From Cobetia amphilecti (GTDB lineage Bacteria > Pseudomonadota > Gammaproteobacteria > Pseudomonadales > Halomonadaceae): a DNA stretch of 64,000 bases. The first letter of the stretch is position 1, and each line of letters opens with the position of its first letter. Positions 44,961 to 52,637 of the stretch are shown one piece after another. A program made the position numbers and the translations under genes. The stretch spans positions 1,302,001-1,366,000 of the forward strand of contig NZ_CP084115.1 in the NCBI RefSeq assembly GCF_020217465.1. Direction: 5' to 3'. Below the pieces are notes generated by a model. That model was not told the DNA's origin and made no database searches. It saw only the letters and a program-made list of their open reading frames with translations.

Positions 44961-44977
44961 GTTCTGTCTGTCAGAAC
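44961..44977. promoter_or_regulatory. Inverted repeat upstream of the iclR-type gene
   Basis: GTTCTG (44961-44966) and CAGAAC (44972-44977) form a perfect dyad with a 5-base spacer. It lies about 90 bp before the IclR start, between divergent genes, and may be an autoregulatory operator. The CAGAA half recurs upstream of tctC. Confidence 0.45.
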
Positions 44978-45064
44978 GTTATGGCATGATTCAAGTCCAT
45001 TGAGACGGCATGGCACACGTTGCCTGTCAGCCTCGTTCTTCACCTGCCGTGGGAGCCCCGCCGC

Positions 45065-45730
45065 ATGGCCAATCAACGTGTGGAAGCGGTCGAGCGTGCC
45101 TTGACGCTGCTGGAAGCCTTTACCCCCGCGACCCCTCGCCTGACGCTCAACGAGCTGGCGCAGGCCAGTGGTTTCTACAAGAGCACGATTCTGCGGCTGA
45201 TGGGCTCGCTTGAGCACTTCGGCTATGTGGCGCGTGACAGCCATGGCATCTACTCCATCGGCGCGGCGCTGGGGCGTTTTGCCCAGCTGGCACCGGCGCT
45301 GCCGGCCCGCGAGGCTCAGCTGCGCGGCTGGTTGGCGGCGCTGAATGCCGCCAGTGGCGAGACGGCCAGCCTGATGCTGGTCGAGCATGGCCCGCTGGCC
45401 GAGGCGCGCCCGGTGGAGGGCGTGACACGCCCGCGTCAGGCGATGTGCCAGTACGCGCATGTCAGCCAGTGGCCGCTGCGTCATCAGCTGGAGGAGGGCG
45501 AGCTGGTCGATGAGGCGCTGTCCGCCTTGCTGCAGCAGTGTGTCGACAGTGGCGAGATCGAGACCGGTGAAGCCGCCGGCCTGTCGGTGGCGGCGTTGGC
45601 GGTCAGCGTCGCCCAGCATCACGACGAGGGGCTGGCACCGGCGGAAGTCATCGTGCTCAGTGGCCCGACGGCGCGCCTGACGCCTGCCCAGGCCCACCGC
45701 CTGCTCGCGCAGTGGCAGCAGGGCAACTGA
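45065..45730 (+). CDS. IclR family transcriptional regulator
   Basis: A 221-residue regulator. The N-terminal winged helix reads VEAVERALTLLEAFTPATPRL and LNELAQASGFYKSTILRLMG. The C-terminal effector domain (GETASLMLVEHGPLAEARPVE onward) is somewhat shorter than in typical IclR proteins of about 250 residues. ATG 45065 is chosen over an upstream in-frame start because the HTH domain begins there and a GGGAG site precedes it. It is convergent with tctCBA, so it is a candidate sensor for the tricarboxylate taken up by that system. Confidence 0.87.
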   Translation: MANQRVEAVERALTLLEAFTPATPRLTLNELAQASGFYKSTILRLMGSLEHFGYVARDSHGIYSIGAALGRFAQLAPALPAREAQLRGWLAALNAASGETASLMLVEHGPLAEARPVEGVTRPRQAMCQYAHVSQWPLRHQLEEGELVDEALSALLQQCVDSGEIETGEAAGLSVAALAVSVAQHHDEGLAPAEVIVLSGPTARLTPAQAHRLLAQWQQGN

Positions 45731-45763
45731 TGCGCGCTCACCAGTGACAGGAGTCTTGAAGTG

Positions 45764-45816
45764 CTGAAATGACATCGCCCCCGCCGGTCTTGCCGGCGGG
45801 GGCGATGTCATTTCAG
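45764..45816. terminator. Very long bidirectional terminator between iclR-type gene and tctA
   Basis: A perfect 24-bp stem (45764-45787 with 45793-45816) closes a 5-base loop. It lies between convergent transcripts. It is the longest uninterrupted palindrome noticed in the window. Confidence 0.88.
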
Positions 45817-45870
45817 AGCGCTGTCATTCAGGGCGTGGCACCTCATGAGAGGCGCGGACCCTGGCCAGGA

Positions 45871-47391
45871 TCAGGCGTCGGTGGCGGCCTTGGCGGCGCT
45901 CATGCGGCGACGCAGGATGGGGCCGACGATCACCGGCAGCAGCAGACCGGCGATGGCGATGCACCACAGGGTCACGGCCAGCGGGCTGCCGATCAGGATG
46001 GTCCAGTCGCCGTCAGACAGCTGCATGGCGTGACGCAGGTTCTTCTCCATCTCTGGCCCCAGCAGCATGCCGAGAATGACCGGCACCAGCGGGATATCCA
46101 GCTTGCGCAGGAAGTAGCCAGCGACCCCGAAGGCGACCATGAAGTACAGGTCGAAGGTCGAGTGGCTGATGGAGTAGATGCCCACGAAGGCGACCATGGT
46201 CACCACCGGCAGCAGATACTTGGGCGGCACGGACAGCAGCTTGACGAAGATGCCGACCATCGGGATGTTCATCAGCAGCAGGATGACGTTACCGATCAGC
46301 AGCGCCGCGATCACGCCCCACACGATGTCGCCGTGCTGGGTGAACATCAGCGGGCCGGGGGTGATGTTGAGCGAGATCAGCATCGCCAGCAGCACCGCGG
46401 TGGTACCGGAACCCGGCACGCCCAGCGTCAGCATCGGCACCAGGGCACCAGAGGCGGCGCCGTTGTTGCCGGCTTCCGGGGCGGCCACGCCGCGCGGATC
46501 ACCTTCACCGAAGTTGCCTTTCTTGCCGAGGATCTTCTTCTCCAGCGTGTAGCTGATGAAGCTGCCCAGCGACGCACCGGCGCCCGGCAACACGCCGGAA
46601 ATGAAGCCCAGCACACCGCCACGGAAGGAGGTCGGCAGAATCGCGACGATGTCCTTCAGCTTCAGGGTCATCTTGTTCATGGCGATCATCGGCTTGCCTT
46701 CACCGGCGTGCTGTTCGATGAAGAACAGCAGCTCCGAGATGGCGAACAGACCGACGATGGCGATGATGAAGTCGATGCCCTCGAACAGCTCCAGCACATC
46801 GAAGGTGTAGCGCTGGGTGCCGGTGGAGCCATCGATGCCGACGGTGGCGATCATCAGGCCGATGGCGGCGGCCATCAGCGTCTTGACCGGATTCTTGCCG
46901 GTGATGCCGCCCAGGGTGGCGAAGGCCAGCACGAACAGCGCGAAGTATTCCGCCGGGCCGAAGGTCAGCGCGAAGCTGGCCAGCCACGGCGCCATCACGA
47001 TCAGGCCGATGGTGGCGATCAGGCTGCCGATGAAGGAGGCGATCGCCGAGATGGCCATCGCTTCGGCGGCCTTGCCTTTCTGGGCCATCGGATAGCCATC
47101 GAGACAGGTCATCATCGCCGGCTCATCGCCCGGGATGTTGAGCAGGATCGAGGAGATGCGCCCGCCGTACATGGCACCGGCGTAGACCGAGGTCAGCAGG
47201 ATAAGCGAGGTTTCCGGGCTCAGGCCCAGGGTGAAGGCCAGCGGAATCAGGATGGCCACACCGTTGGCCGGGCCCAGGCCCGGCAGTGCGCCGATCAGGG
47301 TGCCCAGGAAGGCCCCCAGCACGGCGAACATCAGATTCTCTGGCTGCAGGGCGATGCCGAAGCCCTGCATCAAGAAGCCAAGACTTTCCAT
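45871..47391 (-). CDS. tctA: TctA, tripartite tricarboxylate transporter large permease subunit
   Basis: A 506-residue inner-membrane protein with about twelve segments. GALPGLGPANGVAILIPLAFTLG near the N-terminus and the second internal repeat FISGVLPGAGASLGSFISYTLE are the TctA hallmarks. With TctB and TctC it imports tricarboxylates or related acids using an ion gradient. Its start overlaps the tctB stop by one base. It is the last gene of tctCBA and ends at a long terminator shared with the IclR-type gene. Confidence 0.95.
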   Translation of the reverse strand: MESLGFLMQGFGIALQPENLMFAVLGAFLGTLIGALPGLGPANGVAILIPLAFTLGLSPETSLILLTSVYAGAMYGGRISSILLNIPGDEPAMMTCLDGYPMAQKGKAAEAMAISAIASFIGSLIATIGLIVMAPWLASFALTFGPAEYFALFVLAFATLGGITGKNPVKTLMAAAIGLMIATVGIDGSTGTQRYTFDVLELFEGIDFIIAIVGLFAISELLFFIEQHAGEGKPMIAMNKMTLKLKDIVAILPTSFRGGVLGFISGVLPGAGASLGSFISYTLEKKILGKKGNFGEGDPRGVAAPEAGNNGAASGALVPMLTLGVPGSGTTAVLLAMLISLNITPGPLMFTQHGDIVWGVIAALLIGNVILLLMNIPMVGIFVKLLSVPPKYLLPVVTMVAFVGIYSISHSTFDLYFMVAFGVAGYFLRKLDIPLVPVILGMLLGPEMEKNLRHAMQLSDGDWTILIGSPLAVTLWCIAIAGLLLPVIVGPILRRRMSAAKAATDA

Positions 47392-47828
47392 TACGCCACC
47401 TCCAGGATGCCCAGCGGCAGTGGTAGCTCAAGCACGAAGTTGAACAGGGCGAAGACGACGATGCCGCCGAGCAGGCCTGTCACGTAAGCGCGAACCGGCT
47501 TGGAGCCCATGCGCCAGCACAGGGTGCCGACCGCAGCGGTGGTCGTGACGATGAAGCCCAGCGGCTCAAGCAGTGCGGTGTACAGGCACAGGATGACGAT
47601 GGCCAGCACCATCTCGGCGCCGGTGCGGCTCCACGGCCATTGCTGGTCCGGGTCGGGGCGCACGATCAGATACAGGCTGCTCAGCGCCAGCACGATCGAG
47701 AGCACCGTGGGGAAGGTTTCGGGCCCGATGGACTCGGCCCCGCCGAAGGGTTCCGGGAACTGCTGGGCACCCCAGCCGTACGCGACGGCCAGGGTGAGCA
47801 TCAGCAGACCAAAGATGCGGTCATTCAT
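47391..47828 (-). CDS. tctB: TctB, tripartite tricarboxylate transporter small permease subunit
   Basis: A 145-residue membrane protein with four segments (FGLLMLTLAVAYGWGAQQFP; TVLSIVLALSSLYLIV; MVLAIVILCLYTALLEPLGF; YVTGLLGGIVVFALFNFVLE). The small size and the position between tctC and tctA identify TctB. Start and stop codons overlap the neighbours by a single base each, showing a tightly coupled operon. Confidence 0.92.
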   Translation of the reverse strand: MNDRIFGLLMLTLAVAYGWGAQQFPEPFGGAESIGPETFPTVLSIVLALSSLYLIVRPDPDQQWPWSRTGAEMVLAIVILCLYTALLEPLGFIVTTTAAVGTLCWRMGSKPVRAYVTGLLGGIVVFALFNFVLELPLPLGILEVA

Positions 47829-48814
47829 CAGCGAATCAGCCCAATGTCCTTGGAAAGGGTCTGGATGTCCTGGATCTGTGCCTTCACGAAGGCATCAAAG
47901 TCGGCACCCGATTTGTGGAACGGCATTAGGCCGCTCTTGGTCATCACATCTTTCCATTCTTCGCTTTCATAGACGCTGTCCAGCGTGGTGGTCCAGTACT
48001 GCTCGGCATCGTCGCTGACACCGGCCGGGATGTAGAAGCCGCGCCAGTTGGGGGCGACGGCATCGATGCCCTGTTCGCGAGCGGTCGGCACCTCAGCCAG
48101 CTTGCCCGGCAGGCGCTCTTCGGAGAGCACGGCCAGCACTTTCAGGTCGCCGGATTCCATGAAGCCCTGAATCTCGGAGATATCACCGGTGAAGGCCTGC
48201 ACGTGGCCGCCGACGACCTGGGTGATGGCTTCGCCGCCGTTGTTGTAGGACAGGTAGGAGACCTTGGGCAGGTTCTCGACATCGGCAGCCTGGGCGGCGA
48301 TCAGCACCTTGAGGTGATCCCAGCCACCTGCGGCACTGCCGCCGGCGAACTTGACGGATTTCGGGTCTTTCTTCAGCGCGTCCATCACCTCACTCAGGGT
48401 GTTGTACGGCGAATCCTTGGAGACGGCGATGGCGCCGTAGTCCGCGCCCAGTGCGCCGATCCACTCGACCTGGTCCTGATTCATGCCCGGGAACTGGCCC
48501 TGGGCCAGACGGGTGGTGGTCGCGGTGGAGGCGGCCACCAGCAGCTGCTCGTCACCGGCACGCTTGGAGACGGTGTGCGCGAAGGCGACACCGCCACCGG
48601 CACCGGCCATGTTGATGGTCTGCACGTTGCCCGGCACGAAATCGAGCTCAGACAGGATCTTGCCGACGCTGCGGCAGGTGAAGTCCCAGCCGCCGCCCGG
48701 ATCAGCCGGCGCGATGCAGTCAACCTTGCCTTTCGGTTCGAAGGCGAAGGCCTGGGCGGACATGGCGGTGACCACCGCAGCTGTCAGGAGTTTGAGTGTC
48801 ATATGACGTGTCAT
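47828..48814 (-). CDS. tctC: TctC, tripartite tricarboxylate transporter substrate-binding protein
   Basis: A 328-residue periplasmic binding protein. The signal peptide is MTRHMTLKLLTAAVVTAMSA followed by QAFA-F. The mature part shows VDCIAPADPGGGWDFTCRSV, GAGGGVAFAHTVSKR and VAPNWRGFYIPAGVSDD, matching the TctC (Bug) family that binds citrate-like acids. ATG 48812-48814 is chosen because GAGGT precedes it and the signal peptide begins there. A closely related but defective paralogue lies at 51240-52315. Confidence 0.94.
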   Translation of the reverse strand: MTRHMTLKLLTAAVVTAMSAQAFAFEPKGKVDCIAPADPGGGWDFTCRSVGKILSELDFVPGNVQTINMAGAGGGVAFAHTVSKRAGDEQLLVAASTATTTRLAQGQFPGMNQDQVEWIGALGADYGAIAVSKDSPYNTLSEVMDALKKDPKSVKFAGGSAAGGWDHLKVLIAAQAADVENLPKVSYLSYNNGGEAITQVVGGHVQAFTGDISEIQGFMESGDLKVLAVLSEERLPGKLAEVPTAREQGIDAVAPNWRGFYIPAGVSDDAEQYWTTTLDSVYESEEWKDVMTKSGLMPFHKSGADFDAFVKAQIQDIQTLSKDIGLIR

Positions 48815-49427
48815 GGCGACCTCTGGTGTTATTGGATTGTGGTAGCGGCACATGTCGTGAGTCAGGTGCTGGCAGCGGTCGAGCGAGAAACTCGCCCTGC
48901 GCCGCGAACCTGACAGCAACCTTACAATTCTGTAAGGCGGAACTTTATTCTGTATGGTGAAATTAGACTGCCGCCCGATGGCTCGCAAGATACCCATTCG
49001 TCGCACCGACCTTGGTCGAAAGGCGTATTTGCGCACCTTTGTGGTGCATTTTTGTGAATGATCCGGCGGGATGTCGTGTCGGAATCTGGCGGTTTCCGAC
49101 GCTCTCTTGCTTCTCTCTTGCTTTTCTCTTGTTCCTCTCTCACTCCTCTCTTGTTTCTCTCTCGCTTCTCTATCGCTGCTCTCTGGCTGCTCTTACTTGC
49201 CTCCCTCGCACCTCGCCCAGCAGGCCCGAGCGGGACGCTTGCGTCGCCTGCGTGAGCTGTGCGTTCACGGGCGTCATGGCTTGCTTGTCGTGTTTGAAAC
49301 GTTATGCGGCGTTGCAGCAGAAGCGTGGCCATTGGGCTTTGGTCTAGCGTGTAGCCGGTAGCCAGACTGCGTGCTGACCGGGTGCCATCGGCAATCGTGC
49401 AAGGGGACAGGGGAGGGGAGAAGACTC
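48815..49427. other. Intergenic region between tctC and the MFS gene, with polypyrimidine tract
   Basis: About 610 bp. Near tctC lies an 18-bp inverted repeat (48920-48937). From about 49095 to 49205 the plus strand is dominated by CTCTCTTG-type pyrimidine repeats. The arginine/glutamate-rich frame this makes on the minus strand is a composition effect rather than a gene. Divergent promoters for tctC and the MFS gene should lie here. Confidence 0.55.
48920..48937. promoter_or_regulatory. Inverted repeat upstream of tctC
   Basis: CCTTACA (48920-48926) and TGTAAGG (48931-48937) form a perfect dyad about 105 bp upstream of the tctC start. On the minus strand the motif TACAGAAT occurs here and again 22 bp away, giving a palindrome plus a direct-repeat half. 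It is a candidate site for the IclR-type regulator across the operon. Confidence 0.5.
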
Positions 49428-51074
49428 ATGGCCAAGGTGTTGGGCAGTGTGTGGGCGTTGTTGCTGGGTATCGTGCTGATCATGCTCGGCAATGGCATGC
49501 ACTTCACGCTGATCGGTCTGCGTGGCGGCATCGAGGGCTTCTCCTCGGCGGAGCTGGCGATCGTCACCTCGGGCTACTTCGTGGGCTTTCTCTCCGGCGC
49601 GCGCTATACGCCGGTGCTGATCCAGCGGGTCGGGCATGTGCGGGTGTTCGCGGCACTCGGCAGCTTCATCTCGGCGGCCTTGATCGCCTTGCCGCTGCTG
49701 ACCGAACCCTGGGCCTGGACGTTGCTGCGCCTGCTGATCGGCTTCTGCATGTCAGGCATCTATGTCACGGCGGAAAGCTGGTTGAATGCGGCTGCCAGCA
49801 ACGAGACGCGCGGCAAGGTGCTGTCGGCCTACATGATGGCGCAGACACTGGGCATCATCGGCGCGCAGGGCCTGTTGACGCTGGGCGACGCCGCGACCTC
49901 GGTGCTGTTCATCTGTGCCTCCATCCTGGTGTCGATCTCCTTCGGGCCGATTCTGCTGTCGGCAGCCGTGGCCCCGGTGGTCGAGGTGTCGCGGGCCATG
50001 TCGTTCGCGAAACTGTTCAAGGCGTCACCGCTGGGCGCCATCGGCATCTTCCTGCTCGGCAGTGTCTATGCGACCCAGTCGGGGATGGGCGCGGTCTTCG
50101 GCACCCAGGTGGGCCTGTCGGGCTCACATATCGCTCTGTTCATCGCCATGCTGTTCGCCGGCGCGCTGGTGTTGCAGACCCCGATCGGCTGGCTGTCGGA
50201 CCGCATGGACCGCCGCGTGCTCATCTGCGGCCTGTCCGCCGCAGGGGCAGGCTCATGTCTGTTCGGCTGGATGGCGGGCGATGCGCTGTGGCCGTTGATC
50301 GCCTCGGCCTTCTTTGCCGGGGGCGTGACCACACCGCTGTATGCGCTGCTGCTGGCCTTCACCAATGATTCGCTGTCGGCCGAGGAGATGCCGGGCGCCT
50401 CCGGCGGGCTGGTGTTCGCCTTCGGGCTGGGTGCCATCGTCGGGCCGCTGGCGGCAGGTGGCGCGATGGAGGTGATGGACCCCTACGCCTTCTGGCTGGT
50501 GCTGGCGACCACCTTCGTGGCCATCTCGCTGTATGCGCTCTATCAGATCACCCAGCGCGAGATGGTGCCGGTCGAGGAGACCGACAGTTACCTCAACATC
50601 CTGCCGACGGCGTCACCGATGGCGGTCGAGGTGGCGGTGGAGTGGGCGCATGAACACGCCGAGGATGAGCAGCTGGCCGCCGAGGCAGCCGAGGCAGCGG
50701 CGCAGGAAGAGGCCTTCGAGGTCGCGCTGGAAGAAGCCTTCGAGGAGGCATTGGAAGAGGCGCTGGATGAGGCGTTCGAGGCCAACGTCGCACCGCTGGA
50801 GGAGGCGGAGTTGGTGGAGCCGGATCACGAGTACGTGGCAGAGCCGCTGCTCGAGGCTGATGCCGACACGGAAATCGCGTTCGAGACGGAGCGGTTGTCC
50901 GAGCTGTTGCCGGGAGCGGAGCCTCGGTCACAGACAGCTTCTGAGACAGGTTCAGGCGCTGACACAGGTTCAAGCTCGGACTCAGAGCCGCACGAAGAGA
51001 GAGACCAGGCATCGTCCTATCAATTCGACTCCGAACATCAGCCGCCCAAGGGGCCCTGGCCCTCCATGCCTTGA
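49428..51074 (+). CDS. YcaD-like MFS transporter with a long acidic C-terminal tail
   Basis: A 548-residue protein. The first ~382 residues form a twelve-helix MFS carrier resembling E. coli YcaD (GNGMHFTLIGLRGGIEGFSS; GFCMSGIYVTAESWLNAAA; SNETRGKVLSAYMMAQTLG). YcaD itself is about 382 residues, so the last ~165 residues are extra. They are Glu/Ala-rich with repeats such as AEAAEAAAQEEAFEVALEEA, then Ser/Asp/Glu-rich, and should lie in the cytoplasm. ATG 49428 follows a G-rich site and starts the first membrane helix. Substrate is unknown. Confidence 0.85.
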   Translation: MAKVLGSVWALLLGIVLIMLGNGMHFTLIGLRGGIEGFSSAELAIVTSGYFVGFLSGARYTPVLIQRVGHVRVFAALGSFISAALIALPLLTEPWAWTLLRLLIGFCMSGIYVTAESWLNAAASNETRGKVLSAYMMAQTLGIIGAQGLLTLGDAATSVLFICASILVSISFGPILLSAAVAPVVEVSRAMSFAKLFKASPLGAIGIFLLGSVYATQSGMGAVFGTQVGLSGSHIALFIAMLFAGALVLQTPIGWLSDRMDRRVLICGLSAAGAGSCLFGWMAGDALWPLIASAFFAGGVTTPLYALLLAFTNDSLSAEEMPGASGGLVFAFGLGAIVGPLAAGGAMEVMDPYAFWLVLATTFVAISLYALYQITQREMVPVEETDSYLNILPTASPMAVEVAVEWAHEHAEDEQLAAEAAEAAAQEEAFEVALEEAFEEALEEALDEAFEANVAPLEEAELVEPDHEYVAEPLLEADADTEIAFETERLSELLPGAEPRSQTASETGSGADTGSSSDSEPHEERDQASSYQFDSEHQPPKGPWPSMP

Positions 51075-51098
51075 GGTCGTTGGAAGCCAGTCAGTCGC

Positions 51099-51137
51099 AA
51101 AAAGACGCCACCCCGGCTAACGGGTGGCGTCTTTTTT
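51099..51137. terminator. Bidirectional intrinsic terminator
   Basis: A 15-bp stem (51099-51113 with 51122-51136) has an A-run on one side and six Ts on the other. It separates the MFS gene from the convergent second tctC gene. Confidence 0.93.
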
Positions 51138-51148
51138 GGGGCTGCCTT

Positions 51149-51178
51149 GAGCTTTTGCCAGTCTCGAGCGTTTGCCAG
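51149..51178. repeat. 17-bp-period direct repeat after the second tctC gene
   Basis: GAGCTTTTGCCAG (51149-51161) and GAGCGTTTGCCAG (51166-51178) repeat with a 17-bp period. Further CTCAGGG copies lie between here and the minus-strand stop codon at 51240. Confidence 0.7.
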
Positions 51179-51239
51179 GCGAGCGCGGCGCTCAGGGCTC
51201 AAGGGTCTCAGGGAGCCAGTACCTCAGGGCTTCAGTTGA

Positions 51240-52196
51240 TCACTGCAGGCCCAGCTCCTGCGACATCTGCTCGACATCGTTGACCTGCTGGGTGATGAAG
51301 CGATCCAACGCCTGGCCGGACTTGTGGAACGGCATCAGGCCGTTGTCCTGCATCACCTGCTGCCACTCGGGCGTCTCGGCCATGCGGTTGAGGGTCTGCT
51401 CCCACCAGTCGAAGGCGGCATCCGACGCGCCACCCGGCAGGTAGAAGCCGCGCCAGTTGGGTGCGACCACATCGATCCCCTGCTCACGCGCGGTGGGGAT
51501 GTCGCTGTACTGGCCGGGCAGACGCTCTTCACTGAACACTGCCAACAGGCGCAGGTGGCCGGATTCGACGAAGCCGCGGGCCTCGGTCATGTCGCCGGTG
51601 AAGGCCTCCAGGTGTCCGCCCATCACCTGGGTGATGGCGACGGAGCCGGAGTCGTAGGCGAGGTACGGCAGGGCGCGCAGATTGTCGATGCCCGCCTCAC
51701 GCGCCGCCATCAGCACCTTGAGGTGATCAAACCCGCCCGCGACATCGCCACCGGCGAAGCGCACCGCCTTGGGGTCTGCCTGCATGGCGGCCAGCAGCTC
51801 GTTCAGCGATTGGTAGGGTGAGTCCTCGGCCACGGCAATCACACCGTAGTCGGCGCCGAGAGTCATCAGCCAGCGTACGTCGTCGACCTTGCCGTCCTGA
51901 TAGGCATGCTGGCCCAGGCGGGTGGTGGTCGCGCTCGAGGCGGCGACGATGACTTGCTCATCGGCGTGGCGCTTGGACTTCACATGCGCGAAGGCGACGC
52001 CACCGCTGGCGCCGGGCACGTTGAGGGTCTGCATGCCGGCAGGGATGAGGTTCTGCTCATCCAGCAGGCGGGCCACGCTGCGACAGGTGAAATCCCAGCC
52101 ACCGCCGGGCTTGGCGGGTGCGATGCACTCCGTCTTGCCCTGCGGGGCGAAGTCGGTCTGTTCGTTCTGCTCCTCTTGGGCGGCGTTGGCGCTCAA
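51240..52196 (-). CDS. Second TctC-like substrate-binding protein, signal peptide frameshifted (possible pseudogene)
   Basis: The open frame encodes 318 residues of a TctC paralogue (TECIAPAKPGGGWDFTCRSV, GASGGVAFAHVKSKR, VVAPNWRGFYLPGG) close to TctC encoded at 47828. It can only begin at a TTG (52194-52196) and then lacks a signal peptide, although the upstream in-frame codons still read LLLSLGLLAPLSANA. The missing N-terminus lies in another frame: an ATG at 52313-52315 begins MHATSPARHPFSRRKQSRQR and then GALPAALL. The two join perfectly if one copy of an 8-bp tandem duplication at 52222-52237 is removed. As written the protein would not be exported. It has no adjacent TctA/B. Confidence 0.82.
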   Translation of the reverse strand: MSANAAQEEQNEQTDFAPQGKTECIAPAKPGGGWDFTCRSVARLLDEQNLIPAGMQTLNVPGASGGVAFAHVKSKRHADEQVIVAASSATTTRLGQHAYQDGKVDDVRWLMTLGADYGVIAVAEDSPYQSLNELLAAMQADPKAVRFAGGDVAGGFDHLKVLMAAREAGIDNLRALPYLAYDSGSVAITQVMGGHLEAFTGDMTEARGFVESGHLRLLAVFSEERLPGQYSDIPTAREQGIDVVAPNWRGFYLPGGASDAAFDWWEQTLNRMAETPEWQQVMQDNGLMPFHKSGQALDRFITQQVNDVEQMSQELGLQ

Positions 52197-52221
52197 GGGT
52201 GCCAGCAGGCCAAGGCTGAGC

Positions 52222-52237
52222 AGCAGGGCAGCAGGGC
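52222..52237. repeat. 8-bp tandem duplication that frameshifts the second tctC gene
   Basis: AGCAGGGC occurs twice in tandem (52222-52229, 52230-52237) within the signal-peptide coding part, with a similar AGCGGGC next to it. One copy keeps the reading frame; two copies break it. Confidence 0.9.
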
Positions 52238-52315
52238 AGCGGGCAGGGCGCCAGTGCGCTGTCGAGATTGCTTTCTGCGTGAGAAGGGATGGCGTGCAGG
52301 GGATGTGGCGTGCAT

Positions 52316-52637
52316 GGCTATCGTGTCCTTGGTGTTCAGCGTCGATCGTTATGGTTATGTCAGTCAGCGTGGCATGGGGCTGAGCGTTGCTGGCTGTCGC
52401 ACGCTCATGACTGTTGTGATGAGCTTGTGTCGTGAGCTTGCGAGAGTGCGAATGAACGAAAATAGCCTATTTCGGCGAGTCGCGAAAAGGCACGGCAGGC
52501 GGGCAGTGAGTAGAGAAATCGCATTTCCCGCGCCGTCACTCCTCAAGGTGGTCTCGGGATTGCTAGAATTGCGCCATCAGGCTGTGGTGAGCGCTCCGCG
52601 ATCTTCCAGCCGCCGCCTTTCATTGAGGAGACGGGCC
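52316..52637. other. Intergenic region between the second tctC and the deaminase gene
   Basis: About 320 bp between divergent genes, with no supported gene and no clear promoter boxes. The right end holds a GAGGAG ribosome site for the deaminase. Confidence 0.5.

Noticed and set aside
45769-47487. 572-codon plus-strand frame opposite tctA
   Set aside because: Antisense shadow with Gln/His/Asp-rich composition; begins inside a terminator stem.
48922-49332. 136-codon Arg/Glu-rich minus-strand frame
   Set aside because: The composition follows directly from the polypyrimidine tract; no start signal.
51906-52637. N-terminal extension of the deaminase gene
   Set aside because: The frame stays open upstream only because it is antisense to the second tctC gene; the ribosome site and family start are at 52638.
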